Source of the DNA: an uncultured Thermodesulfobacterium sp.
GTDB lineage: Bacteria > Desulfobacterota > Thermodesulfobacteria > Thermodesulfobacteriales > Thermodesulfobacteriaceae
Assembly: GCA_938091335.1 (NCBI GenBank)
Contig: CALLJG010000007.1
Coordinates: 1-64,000, forward strand
Length of the DNA stretch: 64,000 nt
Direction: 5' to 3'
Shown here: piece by piece, positions 29,894 to 39,551 of the stretch
Layout of the letters: each line of letters begins with the position of its first letter
How positions within the stretch are numbered: the first letter of the stretch is position 1
Notes under the pieces: model-generated
What the model was told of the DNA's origin: nothing
The model's database searches: none
Seen by the model: the letters and a program-made list of their open reading frames with translations, nothing else
Translations under genes and position numbers: made by a program

Positions 29894-31867
29894 TTAAAAA
29901 TTTTTTAAAGATGAAAAATCAATTCCTACATAGTAAAGGTAACTTAAAAAGAATCTTTCAAACCATTCTTGATAAGCTCTTCTTTTGTCTTTAGAAAATT
30001 TAGCAACCCATTTTTGAATTTGAAGCTCTTCTGCCAATGTATAAAAGATGTCTATAGCTCTTTCTCCTTCTAATGGTTTAGGTATAGAATTTGCTTTTAT
30101 ATTATAAAGAGCTATATTTTTATAGATCTCTTTAGTTTTTTCTTCAAAATCATTGGGGTCAATTTCATAAATGGAATAAAGGGAACTAAGAATGTTTTCA
30201 GCCCAACCTCTATGAAACCTACAAAAACCAGCATTAGAAATAGCAAGTTCTTTAATAGCTCTTTCATAAACAACTTTTACAAAATCTTCTGGTTCAGTAA
30301 AAACTAATCCATATTCAGTCCAATATTTACCAGATACAAAAATAGGAATAAAAAATCCAAGAGTCCAATAAAAATTAGGAGTCATATATCCTTCTTCTCC
30401 ATAAGGTTGATATAAAATAATATCTTCAAAGGAAACTCCAACATTTTCTATTCTTTCTTCAAATCTTTCATTTAGAATTTTAATAGCTTTTCTTAAACCC
30501 TTTTTTGCTATGTTTTCTAAAACCCAAGTTTTTTTATTAAGAAGATTATAGATAATTTCGATAGCTAAAGCTCCATTTTTTTTCCATTTTTCAGGATTCA
30601 GAATTAGAGGATCAAGATTAGGAAAAGATGAAATTCCTATTTCTTCGGGCATTAATAGACCTTTGGTTACTGCTTCCAAAAGAAAAGAAATTATGTGTCC
30701 TGTGGTTATAGCATCAAGTCCTGCATTATCTATTATTTCAACTATTTTAGAAGCTATTTCTAGATCAAAAATACCTATTAAAGGTCCTACTCCTTGAAAT
30801 GGTTCATAATCTACTTTTTTTCTTTTCCAGATTTTTTTACAGACAACTGGGCAGGGTTCACCGCAAGTTTTCCAGCTTCTTGTTTTTATAAAGGTTTCTT
30901 CTTTAAAAGGTTCCCAGTAATTTTTTAAAGTTATTTCAGAAATTTTTTTCCTTATTTCTTTTTTTAAATAAATACTATTATATCCAAATGTAGGAAGCCA
31001 TTCTTTATAAAAAGGATAATTACAGCCAAAAGTTCCACCAGCTCCTATTTTAGGATCAAAACGATATTTGGTAGTTGCCATATTCACTGCACTGATAAAA
31101 TCTCTCCCTGTTAAATTTTTAAAAAACTCATTAAATTTTTTTAAATCTCTTATTTTTTCTGGAACTTTTGATTTTATTTTTCCACCTACAATAATACCTG
31201 CTACATTATGAGCTTGAGCTAAAATTGAACCTGCTCCTGCTCTTCCTGCAAAATCTTCACTTCCAATAACTAAATCCTTTATCCTTGGATTTACATCTAT
31301 AGAAACAAGCGTACCAAATCGTGTTTCCCAAGCTCCAGGACCTACTACTATTGATCTTGCATCGTTTTTTAAAAAAAATTCATAATAAATATCAAGAAGC
31401 CACTTAGTTAATGCATAAGCACCAAAATAATTCCCATAACCTTTATAAATTTTGTCAAGATTTTCTTTTGAGATTTTTTCAAACCTTATCTTAACCTCTT
31501 TTTCTCCCTCTATAAAAATTAAAACTGGCTCATCACTTTTACCTAAAATAACAATTCCATTTACCCCAGAACTTATAAACTTATACGCTGCACCCCCTAA
31601 TTCAGAAACATGAAGCCCTAAAGTCTCAGGACTTCTAAAAACTGCAACTAATCTATGAGTCCCAAAAATCTTTCCTCCTGCAAAAGGACCAGTTCCAATA
31701 AATAAAACATTTTTAAAATCAAAAACGTCATACTTCCAACTTTCAAACTCTTCTAAATGAATTTTTAATCCAATCTCAATAGGACCTAAATAAGGAGGAA
31801 TAGAATATTCTTTTATTTCCCCTTTTAAAAATGATACATCAATAAAATAAACTTTGTATTCAAACAT
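29894..31867 (-). CDS. Aldehyde ferredoxin oxidoreductase superfamily, GAPOR-like (tungstopterin)
   Basis: GTGPFAGGKIFGTHRLVAVFRSPETLGLHVSELGGAAYKFISSGVNGIVILGK; VIGSEDFAGRAGAGSILAQAHNVAGIIVGGK; C-X3-C-X3-C at CGEPCPVVC and a later Cys (FCRFHRGW). Confidence 0.8.
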   Translation of the reverse strand: MFEYKVYFIDVSFLKGEIKEYSIPPYLGPIEIGLKIHLEEFESWKYDVFDFKNVLFIGTGPFAGGKIFGTHRLVAVFRSPETLGLHVSELGGAAYKFISSGVNGIVILGKSDEPVLIFIEGEKEVKIRFEKISKENLDKIYKGYGNYFGAYALTKWLLDIYYEFFLKNDARSIVVGPGAWETRFGTLVSIDVNPRIKDLVIGSEDFAGRAGAGSILAQAHNVAGIIVGGKIKSKVPEKIRDLKKFNEFFKNLTGRDFISAVNMATTKYRFDPKIGAGGTFGCNYPFYKEWLPTFGYNSIYLKKEIRKKISEITLKNYWEPFKEETFIKTRSWKTCGEPCPVVCKKIWKRKKVDYEPFQGVGPLIGIFDLEIASKIVEIIDNAGLDAITTGHIISFLLEAVTKGLLMPEEIGISSFPNLDPLILNPEKWKKNGALAIEIIYNLLNKKTWVLENIAKKGLRKAIKILNERFEERIENVGVSFEDIILYQPYGEEGYMTPNFYWTLGFFIPIFVSGKYWTEYGLVFTEPEDFVKVVYERAIKELAISNAGFCRFHRGWAENILSSLYSIYEIDPNDFEEKTKEIYKNIALYNIKANSIPKPLEGERAIDIFYTLAEELQIQKWVAKFSKDKRRAYQEWFERFFLSYLYYVGIDFSSLKNF

Positions 31868-31946
31868 AAAAAGCTTCCAAAAAACACAACTTTACCAAAT
31901 TTAACATAAAAAAGCTAAAAATCTACTAATAACTTATTAAAAAATT

Positions 31947-31964
31947 ATATAAAAAATTTTATAT
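31947..31964. promoter_or_regulatory. Upstream palindrome, candidate ArsR operator
   Basis: ATATAAAA AA TTTTATAT. Confidence 0.4.
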
Positions 31965-31993
31965 TTTTTAAAAATATTTTTTTAAAAAAAATC

Positions 31994-32021
31994 TTGACAT
32001 TTATAAAAAATTTTTTATATT
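31994..32021 (+). promoter_or_regulatory. arsR promoter with overlapping operator palindrome
   Basis: TTGACA (31994-31999), 16-nt spacer, TATATT (32016-32021); perfect 18-bp palindrome TATAAAAAATTTTTTATA at 32002-32019. Confidence 0.6.
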
Positions 32022-32030
32022 TTTTATTTT

Positions 32031-32327
32031 ATGCAGGAATTAGTAAAAATTTTTAAAGCGCTTTCTGATGAAACAAGATTAAAAATATTAAAAATTTTAG
32101 AAAAAGGAGAAGTGTGTGTTTGTGATTTAGTTGTATTTTTAAAGACCTCTCAACCTAAAGTATCTTTTCATTTAAATATTTTAAGACAAGCTAAATTAGT
32201 AAAAACAAGAAAAGAGGGTTCTCGTATCTTTTATTTTCTTAATGATGAAGATCTTTTTAAAAGATTTTTAATTTTATCAGTGCTTGAGAAAATGAAATCA
32301 GAAGATATTTTTCAAAAAAAGAGTTAA
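32031..32327 (+). CDS. arsR: ArsR-family metalloregulator
   Basis: LSDETRLKILKILEKGEVCVCDL...SQPKVSFHLNILRQAKLV wHTH with CxC motif. Confidence 0.92.
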   Translation: MQELVKIFKALSDETRLKILKILEKGEVCVCDLVVFLKTSQPKVSFHLNILRQAKLVKTRKEGSRIFYFLNDEDLFKRFLILSVLEKMKSEDIFQKKS

Positions 32328-32342
32328 AGGAGGTAAGATCAA

Positions 32343-33389
32343 ATGTTTTTTAAAGAGTTGTTAATGGCAGGAGTATTTGCATTAGAGGATTATATTGCTA
32401 AACATGTTATTACTTGTCTTATTCCTGCTTTTTTATTGGCTGGTGCTATGGTAACTTTTATTAGCAAGGAGGTAATTCTTAGATATTTGGGGTCTGAGGC
32501 TAATAAATTTAAGTCTTTTTCTTTAGCAAGCTTATCCAGTTTTTTGTTAGCTGCTTGTTCTTGTACAGTAATTCCTGTAGCAAGTGGGCTTTATTATGTT
32601 GGAGCAAGTGTTGGAGCAGCTTTTATTATCCTTTGGGTTGCTCCTGCAGCTAATATCTTAGCCCTTATTTATACAGGTGCTATTTTAGGATCTAAAATGG
32701 TGTTAGCAAGAATAGTAGCTGCCATATTAATGGCTTTTATTGTTGGTTTTGTAATGGTCTTATTTTTTGAAAGAACTGCTAAAAAACCTTTATTAATTAC
32801 TGAATATAAAAAGGGGTCTATTATTCCTAAGAACTATTTAATTTTGATAATTTTGATACTTATTTCTTTACTTGCACCTAACTATTTAGTAAGAAGTGGA
32901 CCTTATTGGTATAAAGTAGTAGTTTGGGCTTTCTTTACTTTAATAATGGCTCTTTATGCTTTTATCAATATTCCTAAAGATAAAATGAAAGATTGGCTCA
33001 GAGAGACATGGTGGTTTGTAAAGCTTATTTTTCCTCTTCTTTTAATTGGAGTTTTTGTAGTAGGAATAATAGGAAAAATTTTACCTGAAATGTGGATAAG
33101 ATCTTATCTAGGTGGTAAAAGTTTATCAGCTTCCTTTTTAGCAACTCTTATAGGTGCCGTTAGTTATTTTGCTACCATGACTGAGGCTCCTTTTGTAGAT
33201 ACTCTTATGAAATTAGGTATGGGTAAAGGACCAGCTTTAGCTTTATTATTAACAGGACCTGGGATAAGTCTACCTAATTGGTTAGCTGTAGCTAGGGTTT
33301 TTGGAATTAAAAAAGCATTGGTGTATATTCCAACTATAATAATTTTAGGAACTTTAGTAGGCTGGTTTTTTGGAAATTTTATATTTTAA
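32343..33389 (+). CDS. DUF318/ArsP-like permease (SO_0444-type efflux family)
   Basis: Multi-TM; AACSCTVIPVASGLYYVGASVGAAFIILWVAPAANILAL; APFVDTLMKLGMGKGPALALLLTGPGISLP. Confidence 0.82.
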   Translation: MFFKELLMAGVFALEDYIAKHVITCLIPAFLLAGAMVTFISKEVILRYLGSEANKFKSFSLASLSSFLLAACSCTVIPVASGLYYVGASVGAAFIILWVAPAANILALIYTGAILGSKMVLARIVAAILMAFIVGFVMVLFFERTAKKPLLITEYKKGSIIPKNYLILIILILISLLAPNYLVRSGPYWYKVVVWAFFTLIMALYAFINIPKDKMKDWLRETWWFVKLIFPLLLIGVFVVGIIGKILPEMWIRSYLGGKSLSASFLATLIGAVSYFATMTEAPFVDTLMKLGMGKGPALALLLTGPGISLPNWLAVARVFGIKKALVYIPTIIILGTLVGWFFGNFIF

Positions 33390-33419
33390 TTTAAATAAAT
33401 AAATAGGAGGTGAAGCTCT

Positions 33420-33668
33420 ATGAAGATAGTAATAGCGGGACCAGGATGTCCAAGATGTATAACTACAGAAAATAATGTTAAAAAAGCCTGTGAGGAATTA
33501 GGAATTACTGCAGAAATTACTCATGTTTATGATATAAAAGAATTTCCAAAATTAGGAGTAGTATTTACACCTGCTGTAATAATTAATGGAGAGGTCGTAT
33601 TTTCTGGAAAAGTACCTACTGTGGAAGAGATAAAAGATTTCTTATTAAAAATAACTGGTCAAAAATAA
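33420..33668 (+). CDS. Small thioredoxin/glutaredoxin-like protein (redox-active disulfide type)
   Basis: MKIVIAGPGCPRCITTENNVKKACEELG...VVFTPAVIINGEVVFSGKVPTVEEI. Confidence 0.88.
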   Translation: MKIVIAGPGCPRCITTENNVKKACEELGITAEITHVYDIKEFPKLGVVFTPAVIINGEVVFSGKVPTVEEIKDFLLKITGQK

Positions 33669-33716
33669 AAATTAAATTTAGAGTCAATTAATTAAAACTA
33701 ATTGAGAGAGAATTTT

Positions 33717-34457
33717 ATGCTTAAAATATTAAAAAAAATATGTTTTTTAGTTATTTTAATTCTTTTGAGCTTTTTATCTTATTCAAAGCTCAAAGCTTGT
33801 GATAGTTTTTCTTCAGATTGGTATTATCCAGAATGGATAGTTAAGGCTAAATATAATACTCCAATAAAAGTTCTTGATACTGAAAGTGCTTTAGGAAGAT
33901 ATGCACTTAAACCTAAAGAAATAGGACTTAAAGATTTAGTAAAATTTCATGGCCACCTTTGTGATGGACTAGTTATTGCATACATAGAAATTAAGGAAGT
34001 ACTCAATTTATTATTTCCAGATGGAATAGTTGACAGAACTGATTTAAGAGCTGTATCAAAAAATGGACCTTGTTGGATAGATGCAGTAATGTATATGACT
34101 GGTGCAAGAATAAATTTTAAAACTCTAAGAGTGGATAATTCTATAGGAGATGGATTTATAATTCAAAAAATATCTACTGGAGAAGCCTATTCAGTTCATT
34201 TAAAACCTGGGGTTTTTCCAAAAGAAATGAGTGAACTTGAAGCCAAAATAAAAAAATTCAGATTTGAAAATAAACCAGTGTCTCCTGAAGATATAGATAC
34301 ACTTGAAAAAATGGCAGAACAATTGATAAAAAAACTTTTAAATACCCCCCCTTCTGAAATTTTAGAAATTAAAAAATTAGAAAATTATCAATTTATTTCT
34401 ATAGATCTTTTTGGAGAACGCACAGACATTTTAAACAAAAATATACCAAGAAAATAA
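33717..34457 (+). CDS. FmdE-domain protein with N-terminal signal peptide
   Basis: LKDLVKFHGHLCDGLVIAYIEIKEVL motif; hydrophobic N-terminus; fourth gene after arsR. Confidence 0.78.
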   Translation: MLKILKKICFLVILILLSFLSYSKLKACDSFSSDWYYPEWIVKAKYNTPIKVLDTESALGRYALKPKEIGLKDLVKFHGHLCDGLVIAYIEIKEVLNLLFPDGIVDRTDLRAVSKNGPCWIDAVMYMTGARINFKTLRVDNSIGDGFIIQKISTGEAYSVHLKPGVFPKEMSELEAKIKKFRFENKPVSPEDIDTLEKMAEQLIKKLLNTPPSEILEIKKLENYQFISIDLFGERTDILNKNIPRK

Positions 34458-34609
34458 AGTACTTTTGGATTTGCAAAAAAAGTAGTCTTTACTTTGCTTA
34501 TAGGCTTTTTAAACTTATTAAAAGGAAAAAGAAAATTTAAAGTGGCTTGGTTTTTTGGGAGATTTTTAAAATTGTTTTTTTTCTTACTATTGCTATATTT
34601 ATATATTAA

Positions 34610-36643
34610 ATGGTATATAAAAAATTTCTTTTTTGTGTTTGCTCATTAATTTTTATATTATTTTTTACTTTAATAATTTATTCTTTTTATCCATATGATC
34701 CAGGAATTGGAGTAACTGGGGCTACTGAAATTAAAAATTTGGGTGGTTTTTTAGGTGCTTATTTAGCTTCACTATTTTTCTTTTTATTCGGATTTGTAGC
34801 TATTTTATTTCCTCCTCTTATTTTTTTTCTTTTTATTACTCCTTTTTTAAAGATTTCTTTTAAAAAATTTGCTTTCCCATTTTTATTACTTACTATTTGG
34901 TTATCTCTTACATTGTCTTATTTTTTTCAAAATTTAGGAATTAAAAATCTTTATTTATTAGGAAGATATCCTTTAAATGGCGGAATAATAGGTGAGTTAT
35001 CTAGTTTTATAATTTATTTTTTGGGAATTCAAGGATTTTTTCTTTTTCTTCTTTTAGTTTTAATTTTCATATTATTTTGGAGTTTTGAAAACCTAAGAAA
35101 TATTTTACTTAGTCCATTAAAAATTTTTAATTTTAAAGGGGAAAAAACAACTACAGGTAAAATAATAGAAGTAAAAGATGAATTTAGTGAGGAAGAATTA
35201 AAGGAAAAGAGGGAAAGAGTTTTATTTTCTTATAAATTTAAAAAAATGAGTTTTCCACCACCAATTGAGCTTTTAAATGATCCTCCAAGTTTTTCTTACA
35301 AAGTAAAACCTGAAGAATTAAAAGAGCGAGCTCTTCTTCTTGTTTCCAAGTTAAAAGAATTTGGTATAGAAGGAGAGGTATTAGGAATACATCCAGGACC
35401 AGTAATTACAGTATTTGAGTTTAAACCTTTCCCAGGAATAAAACTTAGTAAAATTTTAAGTTTAGTTGATGATTTAGCACTTGGACTTTCTGCAAAAAGT
35501 GTAAGAATTGTGGCTCCTATACCTGGTAAAAACGTAGTAGGAATTGAGATCTCAAATCCACAAAGGGAATGGGTTTATTTAAAAGAAATTCTTCAGAGCC
35601 CTGTTTTCAAAAATTCTAATTCTCCTTTAACTATAGCATTAGGAAAAGATATTTCTGGCAATCCTGTAATAACCGATTTAAAAAAACTTCCTCATCTTTT
35701 AATTGCAGGAAGTACAGGTTCTGGCAAAAGTATATTTCTTCATGGTGTAATTTTAAGCTTAATTTATAAAAGCACTCCAGAAAATATTAAATTTTTAATG
35801 ATAGATCCTAAAAGGATTGAACTTTCTGTTTATGATGGAATTCCTCATTTACTTCATCCAGTGGTTTTAGAACCTAAAATGGCAACAAAAGCTTTAAGGT
35901 GGTTGGTAAATGAAATGGAAAGAAGATATGCAATCTTTGAGGAAGTAGGAGCAAGAAATTTAGATTCTTATAATGAAAATTTTGAAGAGAAATTACCTTA
36001 TATTGTAGTTATTATTGATGAATTAGCCGACCTTATGGTAGTTTCTTCAAAAGAAGTAGAAACTCTTTTAACAAGGCTTGCTCAAATGGCAAGAGCAGCA
36101 GGAATACATCTTTTGGTTGCTACTCAAAGACCTTCGGTAGATGTTATCACAGGTGTAATAAAGGTAAATTTTCCTGCAAGGATTTCTTTTCAAGTAACTT
36201 CAAAAGTAGATTCTAGAACCATTCTGGACACTCAAGGTGCTGAAAGACTTTTAGGTGCAGGAGATATGCTTTTTATGCCTCCAGGCTCTTCATATTTAGA
36301 ACGTATTCACGCAGCTTATGTCTCAGAAAAGGAAGTTAAAAAAATAGTAAAGCACCTTAAAATCTTCGGGGAACCAGAGTACTTAACAGATTTAACTACT
36401 TATGAAGAGGAAAGAGAAAAATCTGATGAAACTTTTGAAGACTGGGATGATGAATTATATCAAGAGGCATTGAAAATTGCTTATAAATATGGTAAAATTT
36501 CTGTATCCATGCTTCAAAGAAAATTAAGAATAGGATATAATAGAGCTGCAAGGCTTGTAGAAAAAATGGAGGAGGAAGGAATTGTTGGCCCAAGTGATGG
36601 TGTTCGTCCTCGTCCTGTTATTGGCCCTCGTAAATCCTTTTAA
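34610..36643 (+). CDS. ftsK: DNA translocase FtsK/SpoIIIE
   Basis: N-terminal TMs; IAGSTGSGKSIFLH; IDELADLMV; RPSVDVITGVIKVNFPARISF; C-terminal gamma wHTH. Confidence 0.95.
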   Translation: MVYKKFLFCVCSLIFILFFTLIIYSFYPYDPGIGVTGATEIKNLGGFLGAYLASLFFFLFGFVAILFPPLIFFLFITPFLKISFKKFAFPFLLLTIWLSLTLSYFFQNLGIKNLYLLGRYPLNGGIIGELSSFIIYFLGIQGFFLFLLLVLIFILFWSFENLRNILLSPLKIFNFKGEKTTTGKIIEVKDEFSEEELKEKRERVLFSYKFKKMSFPPPIELLNDPPSFSYKVKPEELKERALLLVSKLKEFGIEGEVLGIHPGPVITVFEFKPFPGIKLSKILSLVDDLALGLSAKSVRIVAPIPGKNVVGIEISNPQREWVYLKEILQSPVFKNSNSPLTIALGKDISGNPVITDLKKLPHLLIAGSTGSGKSIFLHGVILSLIYKSTPENIKFLMIDPKRIELSVYDGIPHLLHPVVLEPKMATKALRWLVNEMERRYAIFEEVGARNLDSYNENFEEKLPYIVVIIDELADLMVVSSKEVETLLTRLAQMARAAGIHLLVATQRPSVDVITGVIKVNFPARISFQVTSKVDSRTILDTQGAERLLGAGDMLFMPPGSSYLERIHAAYVSEKEVKKIVKHLKIFGEPEYLTDLTTYEEEREKSDETFEDWDDELYQEALKIAYKYGKISVSMLQRKLRIGYNRAARLVEKMEEEGIVGPSDGVRPRPVIGPRKSF

Positions 36644-37244
36644 AATTTTGTTTGCCCAAAATTTAGAAACTATTTTGGACAAAATTCAATATTTTTATAA
36701 AAATATTCAAACCATTCAAGCTGACTTTTTTCAAGAAACCACTTTTTCTGATAAAAGTAAGGAAATCAGATCAGGTAAACTTTGGATAAAAAATCCAGGA
36801 AATTTTCGTTGGGAATATCAGACACCAGAAAAGTTTTTAATTATTTCTGATGGAAAAAAATTTTTTGTTTATTATCCTGAAGAAAAGGAAGTTTTGATTT
36901 ATCCTTCTAGAAAATTGATTTCTTCTCAATTAGCACTTGAATTTATGAATGGAAGAGGAGATATCAAAAAAGATTTAAAGCTTGAAACTTATAAAATTTT
37001 AGATAAAAAAACTTGGGAAATATCTTTTTTACCCCTTACTCAAGATAATTATGTAGAAAAATTAGTTTTGATTGTAAATATTGAAACTGGAGAGGTAAAG
37101 GAATTTCATTTTATAAATACCTTAGGAGAAAAAACAAGAATCCTTTTTAAAAATTTGAAATATAATATAAAACTTGATAATAAACTTTTTACTTTTATCC
37201 CTCCAAAAGATTTAAAAATATTGAATTTTTCTTCAGAAAATTAA
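36582..37244 (+). CDS. lolA: Outer-membrane lipoprotein carrier LolA-like
   Basis: Signal peptide; ADFFQETTFSDKSKEIRSGKLWIKNPGNFRWEYQTPEKFLIISDGKKFFVY; start uncertain (TTG 36582/36585 or ATG 36597). Confidence 0.85.
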   Translation: MLAQVMVFVLVLLLALVNPFKILFAQNLETILDKIQYFYKNIQTIQADFFQETTFSDKSKEIRSGKLWIKNPGNFRWEYQTPEKFLIISDGKKFFVYYPEEKEVLIYPSRKLISSQLALEFMNGRGDIKKDLKLETYKILDKKTWEISFLPLTQDNYVEKLVLIVNIETGEVKEFHFINTLGEKTRILFKNLKYNIKLDNKLFTFIPPKDLKILNFSSEN

Positions 37245-37325
37245 TTATTTTTTTTATAATCTTTAAATCTTACATAAAAAAATATTAAAATTAAGCAAAA
37301 TATTATAATTCCATAGGATCCTTTT

Positions 37326-37865
37326 TCAAGAACTTCCTTTAAAAGGAGTTGATTTTGACCTAGAAAATAACCACAAAAAGGCTAAAAAGCTACACCATAT
37401 ACCAGCTCCTAAGATAGTAAAAAAAGAAAAAAGAAAAAGATTCATTTTTGCCAAACCAGCAGGTATAGAAATTACGTGTCTAAACCCAGGAAGTAATCTT
37501 CCTATAAAAATACTTATGTGGCCATGGATATTCCAAAAATTTTCTATTTTATAAAAAGATTTTTGAGAAAGTAAAAGGTATTTTCCATATTTTTTAATAA
37601 AATAAATAGTTGCAGGCCGACCAAGCTTTAAAGCTATAAAATAATTTAACAAAGATCCAGCTAAACTTCCTAAAGTTCCAAAAAAAATAACTCCTGATAA
37701 AGACAATTCTCCTTTATAGGCTAAATAAGCTGCAGGAGGAATAATAAATTCACTGGGAATAGGAATTAAAGTTGATTCTAAAAGCATAAGAAAAAAGACC
37801 CCCAAATATCCAGTTTTTTCAAAAATTGAAATAAATTGATTTAAAAATTCAATAATAAATTGCAT
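37326..37865 (-). CDS. DedA-family membrane protein
   Basis: LLESTLIPIPSEFIIPPAAYLA...GRLLPGFRHVISIPAGLAKM. Confidence 0.92.
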   Translation of the reverse strand: MQFIIEFLNQFISIFEKTGYLGVFFLMLLESTLIPIPSEFIIPPAAYLAYKGELSLSGVIFFGTLGSLAGSLLNYFIALKLGRPATIYFIKKYGKYLLLSQKSFYKIENFWNIHGHISIFIGRLLPGFRHVISIPAGLAKMNLFLFSFFTILGAGIWCSFLAFLWLFSRSKSTPFKGSS

Positions 37866-37925
37866 TTTAATAAATTTATCTTAAAATTATTAAAATAAAA
37901 GAATATTAAGATAAGGAGGAGAAGA

Positions 37926-38339
37926 ATGCAAAAAATTTTAAAGAAGTGGATAGGCTTTTTAATTATATTTTTGTTTTCTGTTAGTCTTTTTACAGGATGT
38001 ATTCCTGAAACAGGTGAAAAAACAAAAGAAGGAGCTACTGTAGGAGCAGTTGCTGGAGCTGCTCTTGGAGCCTTAATAGACAAAAATAATCGTTGGAGAG
38101 GAGCAGTAATAGGTGCTGCTGCTGGAGCCTTGATTGGAGGAACAGCAGGATATATAATGGAAAAAGCTTCTAAAGAAGCTGCAACTACAAAAAAGCCTGT
38201 TACTTATGTAAGTGAAGATGGAATTCAAAAAGTTTATGCAGAGCCTATTAAATCTGAAGGAAAATGTGAGTGGGTTACAGTTCAATATTACGAATATGGG
38301 AAATTAGTAAAAGAAGAAAAAAAGTTAGTTTGTCCTTAA
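37926..38339 (+). CDS. Glycine-zipper 2TM lipoprotein
   Basis: VSLFTGCIPE lipobox; GATVGAVAGAALGALID...GAVIGAAAGALIGGTAGYIM. Confidence 0.82.
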   Translation: MQKILKKWIGFLIIFLFSVSLFTGCIPETGEKTKEGATVGAVAGAALGALIDKNNRWRGAVIGAAAGALIGGTAGYIMEKASKEAATTKKPVTYVSEDGIQKVYAEPIKSEGKCEWVTVQYYEYGKLVKEEKKLVCP

Positions 38340-38341
38340 AA

Positions 38342-39541
38342 TTATTTAAGCTTTTCTAAAGCCATTTTTATCTGAAATACAGCTTTTTTAAGATTTTCCT
38401 CTGAATTAGCAAAGGATATTCTTATAAACTCATCATCACCAAAGGCTATTCCTGGAACTATTGCTACTTTAGCAAATTCAAGAATATATTCGGAAAAATC
38501 AACAGATCCTTTTATTTTTTTACCATCAAGGGTTTTTTTATCATAATAGGCTGATACTTTAGTAAAAAGATAAAAAGCCCCTTGAGGTGGAACAAATTCA
38601 ATTCCTGGAATTTCTTTTAAAAGGCTTGTTAAAAGATTTGCTCTTTTAGAAAAAATCTTACACATTTTTTCAACTTCTTCTTGGGAAAAACTTAAAGCCA
38701 CTTCTGCACCTTTCTGAGCAAAACTTGTAGGATGAGAGGTACTTTGCCCTTGAATATGGGAACAAATTTTTATTATTTCTGAAGGACCTATTAACCAACC
38801 TATTCTCCAACCTGTCATAGCATAAGTTTTAGAAACTCCATTTACTATAAAAACTTGATCCCTTAATTCAGGAGCAAAAGATAAAATATTTTGAGGAGGT
38901 TTAGAATCGAATCTTAATTTGTCATATATATCATCACTCAAAACCCAAAGATTATATTTTTTTACTAATTCCGCTACCCCTCTTAAGAACTCTTCAGAAT
39001 AAATATGTCCTGTTGGATTGGAGGGACTATTTAAAATTATACCTACTGTTTTTGGGGTAATGTATTTCTCTATATCTGAAAGATCTGGTTCAAAAAACTT
39101 CTCCATCAAAGAAGGAATTATTTTAGGAATTCCCTGTGCTAATTCCACCATAGATGGATAAGAAACCCAAAAGGGAGATAAAATTAACACCTCTTCTCCT
39201 GGATTAACTACTGCCATAAGAAAATTAAAAATAGCTTGTTTAGCTCCAGTAGTAACTAATACTTCTTCTGGACTATATTTAAACCCGTAATCCATCTCTA
39301 ATCTTTCACAAATAGCTTTTCTCAAACTTAAAAGTCCAGAGGTTGGAGTATATTTGGTTAAACCTTCATCTAAAGCTTTTTTACAAGCAAACTTTATATG
39401 ATTTGGTGTATCAAAATCAGGTTCTCCTGCAGATAAATTTATAATATCTATGCCTTGAGATTTTAAAATTTTAGCTTTAGCATTAACTGCTAAAGTTACA
39501 GAAGGCTTTAAGTTTTTCACTCTATCAGCTATTTTAACCAT
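38342..39541 (-). CDS. Aspartate/aromatic aminotransferase (class I PLP)
   Basis: NLSAGEPDFDTP, SPSNPTG, NGVSKTYAMTGWRIGW. Confidence 0.94.
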   Translation of the reverse strand: MVKIADRVKNLKPSVTLAVNAKAKILKSQGIDIINLSAGEPDFDTPNHIKFACKKALDEGLTKYTPTSGLLSLRKAICERLEMDYGFKYSPEEVLVTTGAKQAIFNFLMAVVNPGEEVLILSPFWVSYPSMVELAQGIPKIIPSLMEKFFEPDLSDIEKYITPKTVGIILNSPSNPTGHIYSEEFLRGVAELVKKYNLWVLSDDIYDKLRFDSKPPQNILSFAPELRDQVFIVNGVSKTYAMTGWRIGWLIGPSEIIKICSHIQGQSTSHPTSFAQKGAEVALSFSQEEVEKMCKIFSKRANLLTSLLKEIPGIEFVPPQGAFYLFTKVSAYYDKKTLDGKKIKGSVDFSEYILEFAKVAIVPGIAFGDDEFIRISFANSEENLKKAVFQIKMALEKLK

Positions 39542-39551
39542 ACCTTTTCTC

